DNA of 14,469 nt from Mucidula mucida (taxonomy: Eukaryota; Basidiomycota; Agaricomycetes; Agaricales; Physalacriaceae): the NCBI GenBank assembly GCA_015501055.1, contig JADNYV010000843.1, forward strand, positions 1 through 14,469, written 5' to 3'. The notes below the pieces were generated by a model. That model did no database searches. It was not told where the DNA came from and saw only the letters and a list, made by a program, of their open reading frames with translations. Below, piece by piece: positions 8,638 to 14,469 of the stretch; the first letter of the stretch is position 1; every line of letters starts with the position of its first letter. Both the position numbers and the translations under genes were made by a program.

Positions 8638-8881
8638 CTGTAGCGTTTCGACCGTAACTTCACAGCCTGTGACCCATTATGGTCTGAAGTTACAGCGAAC
8701 AGCTTCATAGACCCTTAAATTGCCTTTTTTGGACAGTTCCGCTTATAGCGGGACCTGAAATTTCCTTATTTGGAGGCTTGTGCCTGACCAAAGTGGTCCG
8801 TGACCCGTTATGATGTATATATAGCTTCACTTCAAAGACCCCCGTGACCCGTTATGTGAATTTATGGTCGAAACACTACAG
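8638..8881. mobile_element. MITE-like TIR element with TA target duplication
   Basis: The element has 27-bp terminal inverted repeats (8638-8664 and 8855-8881, 3 mismatches) beginning CTGTAG. It is flanked by TA on both sides (8636-8637 and 8882-8883). The LTR at 9890-10418 has the empty site with a single TA (10183-10184). At 244 bp it cannot encode a transposase, so it is a non-autonomous element. TA duplication is the habit of the Tc1/mariner superfamily, but the terminal sequence is not one I recognise. Confidence 0.92.
8669..8856 (+). repeat. Three copies of a 13-bp motif inside the TIR element
   Basis: GTGACCCATTATG at 8669-8681, GTGACCCGTTATG at 8800-8812 and GTGACCCGTTATG at 8844-8856, all in the same orientation. 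The last abuts the right inverted repeat. They could be transposase-binding sites or remnants of internal duplication. Confidence 0.85.
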
Positions 8882-8969
8882 TAGTAGCATACAACACTGG
8901 GTCAAGGGCGTGGAGTTATCCCTAGCGGAAACATGTATGGACAAGAAGTCCCAAACACAGACTTACTAG

Positions 8970-8976
8970 TATATAA
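8970..8976 (+). promoter_or_regulatory. TATA box of the solo LTR
   Basis: TATATAA at the same relative place as in the other LTR (10270-10276), 33 bp before AGTTCCGATCT. It may still start a transcript running antisense through the LINE relic. Confidence 0.5.
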
Positions 8977-9120
8977 GCAGTAGTGTAGCATCATTGTACT
9001 TTAGTTCCGATCTTGTTTATACACCTGGCCTAGCCTAGTCCTACGAACACAAACACTTTCTTTCCCTAAGTCTCTCTGTGGTACCTGGTTTAGTCTTGTA
9101 GCTATAGTCAGTTGCTAACA

Positions 9121-9185
9121 CAAACAAAACACAATGACAGCAGGCCGGTCTCTGAGTACAAGACACATTCCCAAGATTGGTCATG
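9121..9185. repeat. 65-bp direct duplication flanking the solo LTR, right copy
   Basis: Partner of 8279-8343. It starts at the base after the LTR end and leads without a break into the rest of the LINE relic at 9186. Confidence 0.9.
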
Positions 9186-9824
9186 AAGATGGAGAGTCCG
9201 GCATAAGAAGTGGACCTCTACAGCCTCCAGCAGCGCAAGCGAGCCTTTAGAGACATCTAATGCCAGCTCCGCTCCATATGTGAGGTGTGCCGCAACCCGC
9301 GCGTGGTACACTATCAACGCTTCTCGAGGCGGTAGATCACCAAAATGCTTCGCCAACCGCATAGTCACATTAGCAGTCCGTCACGTCGTGATTGACTTGA
9401 TGAGATACATCTGTGAGAATAAGCTGCCCGGTCTTGAACAGAGTGTGACCCCAAGATAGTGATGCTCATCGACCCATTCAATGATTTAGCCTTGAATTTG
9501 AAGGACTGGCCAAATACCTGGCTGTTTTCCAAAGATCATGGCCTTTGTCTTTGGGACATTCACCATAAATCCTTTCCGACTGGCATAGCCACCATAGGCT
9601 GCGAGGTGTGCCACTATTCCTTTAAGTCCAGAGAGCACAGCACCATCATCAGCATGCATCATGTGGTTCACCGTCCGTCCGGCCATCATAATGTCCTCAG
9701 AATGTGCTGACAGTATGATATCCGACGAAACAAACATCCAGAGACCTGGGGAAGTTGTATCACCAGTCAAGATTCTAATTGTTGTCTTGAAGGGCGCAGA
9801 CACCTCCTTCCCTAAGCGCATCAC
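9121..9824 (-). pseudogene. LINE reverse-transcriptase relic, polymerase core piece
   Basis: On the minus strand one frame runs from 9824 to the solo LTR, with two in-frame stops (TAA at 9486-9488 and TGA at 9381-9383). In order it shows TGDTTSPGLW (palm motif before the active site), HADDGAVLS (9645-9656; the catalytic ADD box, with His where Tyr is usual), GFMVNVPKTKAMIFGK (the following thumb-side block), HHYLGVTL, then HARVAAHLTYGAELA and CVLYSETGLL. This is the order of a non-LTR (LINE) reverse transcriptase as found in fungi. The N-terminal endonuclease and ORF1 are absent. The 5' side of the LINE is cut by an inverted LTR piece at 9825. Confidence 0.85.
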
Positions 9825-9889
9825 TGTTAGCGACTGACTAAGCCACAAGACTCAACCAGGTACCACAGCAAGAACTTAAGGAAGGAAGC
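9825..9889 (-). mobile_element. Inverted LTR fragment (3' end of an LTR of the same family)
   Basis: Read on the minus strand, these 65 bp end GTCAGTCGCTAACA. They match the 3' end of the LTR at 9890-10418, with one mismatch over the last 51 bases. The LTR terminus (9825) abuts LINE sequence, so this is an LTR that inserted into the LINE in the opposite orientation. Its other end is cut off exactly where the next element begins (9890). Confidence 0.9.
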
Positions 9890-10418
9890 TGTTATGAATC
9901 GCCATATTTTCACATTTTCACATCTTATCATATCTTATCGGGAGCCTTGTCTTATCAATCAACGGACTGTTTCATCATCTGTTTTGTCACCGATCATACT
10001 CCTGTTCATTACCGAAGCCGTACTCATGTCGGACACACGCCCAACACATGGATGACATCATACATGCCAATACCTCATGGACTCCCTATTGTATACACAC
10101 CGCCGACACTCGTAGCACACATGGTTGTTTCAGTATTATTACTTACATGCAGTCACCACTCGTATTTAATGGTTTCACGGACTAGTAGCATACAACACTG
10201 GGTCAAGGGCGTGGAGCATCCCTAGTGGAAACGCGTATGGACAAGGAGCTTCAAACACAGACTTACTAGTATATAAGCAGTAGTGTAGTATCATTGTACT
10301 TTAGTTCCGATCTCGTTTATACACCTGGCCTAGCCTAGTCTTACGAACGCGAACGTTTTCTCTTTCAGTTCTTGCTGTGGTACCTGGTTGAGTCTCGTGG
10401 CTTAGTCAGTCGCTAACA
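9890..10418 (+). repeat. 5' LTR of the Ty3/gypsy element
   Basis: 529 bp, TGTTAT...CTAACA. It aligns with the solo LTR at 8344-9120 and contains the empty TA site for the TIR element (10183-10184). U3 holds the TATATAA box at 10270-10276. If transcription begins at 10303, R plus U5 together are 116 nt. It is followed by a primer-binding site and leader, which makes it a true 5' LTR. Confidence 0.92.
10270..10276 (+). promoter_or_regulatory. TATA box in the 5' LTR; predicted transcript start at 10303
   Basis: TATATAA is conserved in both long LTR copies. It lies 33 bp before AGTTCCGATCT (10303-10313), whose complement is the primer-binding site. The spacing is the normal 25-35 bp of a TATA-driven start. 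Confidence 0.7.
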
Positions 10419-10420
10419 GA

Positions 10421-10431
10421 AGATCGGAACT
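10421..10431 (+). promoter_or_regulatory. Self-priming primer-binding site
   Basis: AGATCGGAACT lies two bases (GA) after the LTR end. It is the exact reverse complement of AGTTCCGATCT at 10303-10313, the predicted first 11 nt of the element's mRNA. In the Tf1/sushi group the first 11 nt of the mRNA fold back onto such a site and prime minus-strand DNA, in place of a tRNA. The two-base gap fits integrase trimming of two bases from each cDNA end. Complementarity is seen directly; mechanism is inferred from the family. Confidence 0.75.
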
Positions 10432-11015
10432 ACTTTCTACCACCTACCACACATCCCTGATCGTCGATCAGCACTTTGCTGTTTGATCATTGCACATTCC
10501 CCATCCCCTTTCCTGTTTACAGATCGACGGATTCCTAATTCCAGCGCACGTCCGCATACGTGTGTATTGGTCCCAGTAGCGCCGGCTAACAGTTAGAGAT
10601 AACTGCCTCGGATGCTGGAAGTAGCCGCTCTCATGAGAACAAACTTTTGGCAGTTGCACTTCAGTGGGCGCTGTTTACGGGTCAACCCCCGTTCCCAGGG
10701 AAACTTCGGCTTACCTCACACCAGAGGGACGTCGGCTGGGCAATTGCGAACTTGTGACGAGCTCTTGGGCTCCGTAGATACGTAGTCAGTAGTCGGTAAA
10801 ATAGTGTAGACAGTTACGATACCTACCTACTTTACTTACCTTACGATACACATCATCATTCCCCACCCTACCAAGTCCTGGATTCTATTTCAGATCTAGG
10901 CGATCCCTCCCTATTCATCCAAACCTCTATCCCCTCACCCGTTTCATCCAAATCCGCATCACCCATATCCCCACTCTCACCCTTTCACTCTTCGATCCCA
11001 TCACCCCGATCCATC
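10432..11015 (+). other. Untranslated leader of the Ty3/gypsy element
   Basis: About 585 nt separate the primer-binding site from the gag ATG. The first part holds a perfect 15-nt palindromic sequence, CTGATCGTCGATCAG (10457-10471). Upstream ATGs occur near 10611 and 10632. The last 160 nt are C- and T-rich with no ATG, suggesting little structure before the start codon. No protein is encoded here. Confidence 0.6.
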
Positions 11016-11945
11016 ATGTCCAACGAAGCACCCGAAACCGCTCCTCACACACCCGCTCATCATGCCGATGTCGAAATCAAAGGCCGATCCCTTGTCAACA
11101 AGCCTTACGACTATGACGGGGACAAGTCCAAGTACAAGAGCTGGTGGCGATCGATGTTCACATATATCCGTGACAAGAAGAACAACCTCACATCTGACTC
11201 CGAAAGGATCGATGTTGTTCTTTCTTATATCCGAGGAGATCATGTAGATGCATGGGTCCAGAACTACTCGGACCAGAACTTCGACGAGGAAGAAGAGGAA
11301 TGGACAGTTTCTTGGACGGAGTTCAAAGAAGACTTGAAGGAGCGATTTGTGGATTCCAACCTCGCGCAAGACGCGCAAGACCAGATCGAGCGGTTGCGCC
11401 AGGGGCAAGACACCGCTCAAGATTTCTTCCAGAAGTTCGAGGTCCTGCTCACTCAGGCAGGATACTCGAAGGATGACGCATTCGTCGTGCGACTTCTCGA
11501 GACCAACGTCAACGAGAAGATCATCGACCAGATCTATGGCAGCCGAGACGGGTTGCCAGAGAAGTACAAAGATTGGAAGGCACAGATCCTTCAGATCGAT
11601 CAGCTGTGGAGAAGGCGGGCGGCGAGCAAGAGGTCTGGCATGCAGGCCCGGCCCCTAGCTCCGCAGGCGGCTACATCGAGAGCCAATCCTACGAACCCAC
11701 CCCCGATGCCGACCACACGACGAGATGCCACCGGCGTGACCTATGGAGGAGCCGGCAGGCCGATGGACATCGACAACGCACGTCGAAGAGGACTTTGCTT
11801 CAGCTGTGGCGAACACGGCCACGTTAGCAGGTTCTGTCCGAAGAAGGGTCGACCCCAGACGATTCGGGGTTTATGGACCGAAATGAATGACGAGGAGAAG
11901 AAGAAGCTGGCCGAAGAATTGGGTTTTGCGAAGCTCCCGCAGTAG
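11016..11945 (+). CDS. gag: Gag (capsid and nucleocapsid) of the Ty3/gypsy element
   Basis: 309 residues. The middle (about 75-175) is the retrotransposon gag domain, with text such as [16 protein letters not shown] and [15 protein letters not shown] basic, proline-rich linker follows (about 199-250). A zinc knuckle of the CCHC form is at C261, C264, H269 and C274 ([14 protein letters not shown]). Gag assembles the virus-like particle and packages element RNA. The frame is intact. It stops with TAG at 11943-11945 and overlaps the open pol frame by 55 nt in the -1 relation, with a slippery heptamer at 11921-11927, so Gag-Pol is probably made by -1 frameshifting. Confidence 0.93.
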   Translation: MSNEAPETAPHTPAHHADVEIKGRSLVNKPYDYDGDKSKYKSWWRSMFTYIRDKKNNLTSDSERIDVVLSYIRGDHVDAWVQNYSDQNFDEEEEEWTVSWTEFKEDLKERFVDSNLAQDAQDQIERLRQGQDTAQDFFQKFEVLLTQAGYSKDDAFVVRLLETNVNEKIIDQIYGSRDGLPEKYKDWKAQILQIDQLWRRRAASKRSGMQARPLAPQAATSRANPTNPPPMPTTRRDATGVTYGGAGRPMDIDNARRRGLCFSCGEHGHVSRFCPKKGRPQTIRGLWTEMNDEEKKKLAEELGFAKLPQ

Positions 11946-13204
11946 ACGCAGTCCTGCCGGAGCAGTCATCAAGGGAAAAGTCGTCAGATGCAGAATCTAT
12001 TTATAGTACTGGTACTGATACACCTAAAATATCATCGACGACTTTACCACCAAAACCTGCGAAAGAAAGATTTGAGCCAAATACGCCCGAGTGGATCGCA
12101 CAACGGCTAAGAGAGGATGACGTGTCGAGAGCAGTGGGAATCTTGAGAGCATGGATGCCGGAGCGGAGAGAGAGAGAAGCGACGGAGGAGAAGGTGATGG
12201 CGATCAGAGCGTTGACAAAGGAAGCTGCGGTGGAAGTTGTGACGGAGTTGAAAAAGTCGAGGAAGTACATCCGGGGAACAAAGGGGCAGGACATGAAACT
12301 CCGAGTAACCATAGAGAGCGTACACACAGGCTCTGAATGGGAAACGAGTGCCCTTCTTGACAGTGGAGCAACGGGTTCTTGTGTCAATAAAGAATTCGTC
12401 GAGAAGAACGGACTCCCGATCAAGGAGTTACCGGTCAAGCTCCCTGTCTACAATGCGGATGGAACCCTAAACGAGGGAGGAGCAATCGAAGGTTTTGTGG
12501 AGGTCCGGATGAAGATCGGAGATCACGCCAAAAAGATTGAGTTGGCCGTCACCAATCTCGGCAAAACAAGTATCTTTCTGGGGCTAGATTGGCTACGATA
12601 TCACAACCCCACGATCAACTGGACGGAATCCACATTGACTTTTAATCGATGCCCAGACCGCTGCGGCTATCTACCCGAGTACGACTCGCCAGAAGACGAA
12701 GGAGAAGATGTAGAAGAGAAGTTGGAAGAGGGAGAGCGCTTGTTCTGGATGGACTGGGACAACTATCGCAAAAGCGGTGAAAAGCTGAGATCACAACAGC
12801 CTTCATCTGCTGCTGCACCTTACATTGAGGAATTTTCCAATGTATTCAGCAAGGCGGACTTTGATAAGTTACCGGAGCGAAGACCCTGGGATCACGCGAT
12901 AGAACTCACGCCTGGTTCCAAACCGGTCGACTGCAAGGTCTATCCCCTTAGTCCATCCGAGCAGAAGGCATTAGATGAGTTCTTGGAGGAAAACATACGC
13001 ACGGGACGCATACGGCCATCAATCTCACCCATGGCGTCACCATTCTTCTTTGTCAAGAAGAAGGACGGAAGTCTTCGGCCCGTGCAGGATTATCGGAAAT
13101 TGAATGACATGACGATCAAAAACCGATATCCCTTGCCGTTGATCCAAGAACTTATCGACAAGCTGAAGGGAGCGAAGTGTTTCACAAAGATGGATGTCCG
13201 ATAG
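11891..13204 (+). pseudogene. pol: Pol part 1: protease and N-terminal reverse transcriptase, ended by a stop
   Basis: The frame is open from 11891, has no ATG near its beginning, and is best entered by -1 frameshift from gag. A linker rich in S, T and P comes first. An aspartic protease follows, with the catalytic DSG at 12359-12367 ([11 protein letters not shown]) and the later block IFLGLDWL. Reverse transcriptase starts around 12830, with [32 protein letters not shown] and DYRKLN. The first catalytic aspartate is in FTKMDVR, and a TAG (13202-13204) stands directly after that arginine, where the family has tryptophan. One G-to-A change explains it. The protease region appears intact. Confidence 0.88.
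11921..11927 (+). promoter_or_regulatory. Candidate -1 ribosomal frameshift site
   Basis: GGGTTTT is phased as G GGT TTT in the gag frame (codons 11922-11924 and 11925-11927), the X XXY YYZ pattern of -1 slippery sites. The pol frame opens at 11891 and gag stops at 11945, so the only usable zone is 55 nt and this heptamer is inside it. A small stem (CTGC/GCAG) lies downstream near 11952-11963, but no strong pseudoknot is obvious. Confidence 0.65.
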
Positions 13205-13477
13205 GGTTACAACAACATCCGGATCAAAGACGGTGATGAGTGGAAAGCGGCGTTTAGAACAAACCGAGGGCTGTTCGAGCCATTAGTAATGTTCTTCGGA
13301 CTCACAAACTCGCCGGCAACGTTCCAATCGTTCATGATCACATTTGAAGGAGTTGATTGATGCGGACATGTTATAGTTTACTTGGATGCATACTTATCTT
13401 TACAAACACGTTGGAAGAACATACATATATCGTACGACGAGTATTAGAAATATTACGAGTAATTAAGTTGTATTTAA
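13205..13477 (+). pseudogene. pol: Pol part 2: reverse-transcriptase core, degenerate
   Basis: After the TAG the same frame continues with [19 protein letters not shown] and [12 protein letters not shown], core palm sequence of Ty3/gypsy polymerases. Small compensating frame disturbances follow between about 13335 and 13370, with a TGA at 13358-13360. The YLDD active-site loop is at 13379-13390, but a base is missing at about 13388, within the second aspartate codon. The text then runs in the next frame (LEEHTYIVRRVLEILR) until a one-base gain in the A run at 13476-13480. The segment from 13360 is noticeably AT-richer than its surroundings. Confidence 0.8.
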
Positions 13478-14347
13478 AAACCCAAGAAATGTAGTTTTGA
13501 GGCACATACTGTAGACTACTTAGGAGTTATTGTTGGAGGAGGAGAGGTGAAGATGGATCCGGCAAAAGTGGCCGTAGTGAAGGAATGGAAGGAGCCGACG
13601 AAGAAGAAGGAAGTGCAGTCATTCCTGGGCTTCTGCAACTTCTACCGACGTTTCATTCGGGGATTTGCGGGAGTAGCGAAGCCGTTGACATCGTTAACCG
13701 GGAAGGGCGAATGGGTTTGGAGAGAGGAGCAGCATGAGGCGTTTGAGGAGTTGAAACGGAGGATGACGGAAGAACCCGTTCTGATCGTACCACGCGACAA
13801 CAGCAAGTTTCGAGTCGAGGCAGATTCTTCGAACTATGCCAACGGGGCTGTTCTATCCCAGTTTGTCGAAGGCAAATGGAGACCAGTGGCTTTCCGATCT
13901 CGCGCGTTAAATGAAGTTGAACGCAACTACGAGATCTACGACAAAGAAATGATGGCCATCATGGACTCAATTGATGACTGGAGACAGTATCTTTTAGGAG
14001 CAACGGAGACGGTGGAGGTTTTTACCGATCATCAAAACCTTCAGTACTTCCGGAAGCCGCAGAAGTTGAACCGGAGACAGGCACGATGGGTCACGGAGTT
14101 GGCGGAGTATGACATACAGATGATTCACAAGCCGGGCAAGACGATGGGGAAAGCTGATGCCTTGTCAAGGATGACAGGCCTTGAGAAGGGGGAAAAAGAT
14201 AACGAAAACGTTGTTTTGCTCAAACCGGAGTTTTTTATTTCACAAATTCAATTTTCTTTACATACAGTAGATACACCGGAGGACAAATTACTTAACAAAA
14301 TCAAACAAAGAAAGGAAACAAAGACAGATACGTACAAAAAGCATTAG
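13478..14347 (+). pseudogene. pol: Pol part 3: reverse-transcriptase thumb and RNase H
   Basis: The frame is open from 13478. It reads YLGVIVGGGEVKMDPAKV and FLGFCNFYRRFI (thumb and connection), then an RNase H domain with VEADSSNYANGAVLSQ, the acidic NYEIYDKE, FTDHQNLQYF and KADALSRM, which supply the catalytic acidic residues. RNase H removes the RNA strand during cDNA synthesis. The ATG at 13547 is internal to the domain and is not a natural start. The frame ends at a TAG (14345-14347) because of a shift in the purine-rich stretch at about 14300-14325, after which pol continues in another frame. Confidence 0.88.
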
Positions 14348-14469
14348 AAAACAAAGAAAAAGGATGGGAAGAGAAGGAAAATGGACTTATTATATGGAAG
14401 GATCGTATTTACATACCGAAGGACAAGGAATTGCGGGGAAAAGTTATTGGAATGCATCATGATGCACAG
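14323..14469 (+). pseudogene. pol: Pol part 4: start of integrase, cut by the window end
   Basis: In the frame one base back from part 3 the text reads VQKALENKEKGWEEKENGL, then IWKDRIYIPKDKELRGKVI and GMHHDA at the window end. This is the linker and the first half of the HHCC zinc-binding domain that begins Ty3/gypsy integrases. The histidines are at about 14456-14461. The DDE core and any chromodomain would be to the right. Confidence 0.75.

Larger units (their letters stand above)
8344..9120 (+). mobile_element. Solo LTR of a Ty3/gypsy family, carrying a nested TIR element
   Basis: It begins TGTTATAAATTGCC and ends GCTAACA, with TGTTA...TAACA inverted ends. After removal of the nested 244-bp element and one TA it is 531 bp long and aligns along its whole length with the LTR at 9890-10418. 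A TATATAA box (8970-8976) and the AGTTCCGATCT predicted transcript start (9003-9013) are conserved. No primer-binding site follows it and no polypurine tract precedes it; both flanks are LINE sequence. It is therefore a solo LTR, left by recombination between the two LTRs of a full element or by another route. Confidence 0.9.
9890..14469 (+). mobile_element. Ty3/gypsy LTR retrotransposon, 5' part, defective
   Basis: The element comprises a 5' LTR (9890-10418), a self-complementary primer-binding site (10421-10431), a leader of about 600 nt, gag (11016-11945), and pol in the order protease, reverse transcriptase, RNase H, integrase, which defines Ty3/gypsy. The 3' end lies outside the window. 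Primer type and domain order suggest the Tf1/sushi-like (chromovirus) branch; a chromodomain would be beyond the window. Pol carries at least five lesions, so the copy is non-autonomous, although its gag and protease are open. Confidence 0.92.

Noticed and set aside
8093..8710. 205-codon plus-strand open frame across the LTR boundary
   Set aside because: It crosses the leader repeat, the LINE relic (antisense) and the LTR, so it cannot be a natural gene. A similar frame in the second LTR is also just LTR sequence.
9459..9710. Plus-strand open frame over the LINE
   Set aside because: It is the complement of the reverse-transcriptase core, including the ADD box on the minus strand.
9876..9889. 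Purine run AAGGAAGGAAG before the LTR read as a polypurine tract ending an element between the two LTRs
   Set aside because: The run is the reverse complement of the LTR 3' region (inverted fragment 9825-9889), and the sequence between the LTRs is a LINE relic, not the inside of an LTR element.
8344..10418. The two LTRs as the pair bounding one complete element
   Set aside because: No primer-binding site follows the first, the interior is antisense LINE plus an inverted LTR piece, and the second is followed by its own primer site and gag.
9885..10424. GAAGC / GAAGA as a target-site duplication making the LTR at 9890 a solo LTR
   Set aside because: The right-hand GAAGA overlaps the GA spacer and primer-binding site; the resemblance is accidental.
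7751..10673. Exact 12-bp inverted match CAGCGCCCACTG (7751-7762 and 10662-10673)
   Set aside because: Several such matches are expected by chance in 14 kb, and similarity does not extend to either side.
10672..10850. TGTTTACGGGTC...ACGATACA considered as a separate short 5' LTR for the gypsy element
   Set aside because: No second copy is visible, and the LTR at 9890-10418 already has the primer-binding site and correct position. This stretch is part of the leader.
11252..11827. Alternative-frame open frames inside gag
   Set aside because: They are shadows of gag with arginine- and serine-rich random text.

Overview
The window looks like nuclear DNA of a filamentous fungus, most likely an agaricomycete (Basidiomycota). 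Introns of 51-55 bp with GT-AG ends, an F-box-type gene with a leucine-rich tail, a fungal D-amino-acid oxidase, and nested LINE, LTR and TIR elements all fit. There are no bacterial operons, rRNAs, tRNAs or CRISPR arrays.

The left half (1-7757) holds host genes and relics. An F-box-like gene (449-1569, +) is broken by frame changes. A short D-amino-acid oxidase relic (about 2392-2673, +) follows. Next come two tandem minus-strand paralogues of an unrecognised four-helix membrane protein (2836-3348 intact; 3838-4403 with one frame break). An intact five-exon D-amino-acid oxidase gene occupies 5660-7172 (-). The stretch upstream of the F-box gene (1 to about 410) recurs at 7758 to about 8150, with its first 123 bp identical, but the second copy has lost its F-box body.

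The right half (8152-14469) is a nest of mobile elements. The oldest layer is a minus-strand LINE reverse-transcriptase relic (8152-8343 and 9121-9824). It was entered by a solo LTR (8344-9120), which is flanked exactly by a 65-bp direct duplication of LINE sequence. That LTR was in turn entered by a 244-bp TIR element flanked by TA (8638-8881). A 65-bp, oppositely oriented piece of the same LTR family (9825-9889) marks another insertion into the LINE. Against or within it sits the 5' end of a Ty3/gypsy element (9890 to beyond the window): 5' LTR, leader, gag, and pol in the order protease, reverse transcriptase, RNase H, integrase.

The most informative observations concern the Ty3/gypsy element. 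Two bases after its 5' LTR lie 11 bases exactly complementary to the predicted first 11 bases of its own mRNA, which begin about 33 bp after a TATATAA box. This is the arrangement of Tf1/sushi-type self-primed reverse transcription. gag and pol overlap in the -1 relation, and a textbook slippery heptamer (GGGTTTT, in the right phase) lies in the overlap. This copy cannot be autonomous: a stop follows the first catalytic aspartate of reverse transcriptase, the YLDD loop carries a one-base deletion, and further frame changes follow. gag and the protease region are open.
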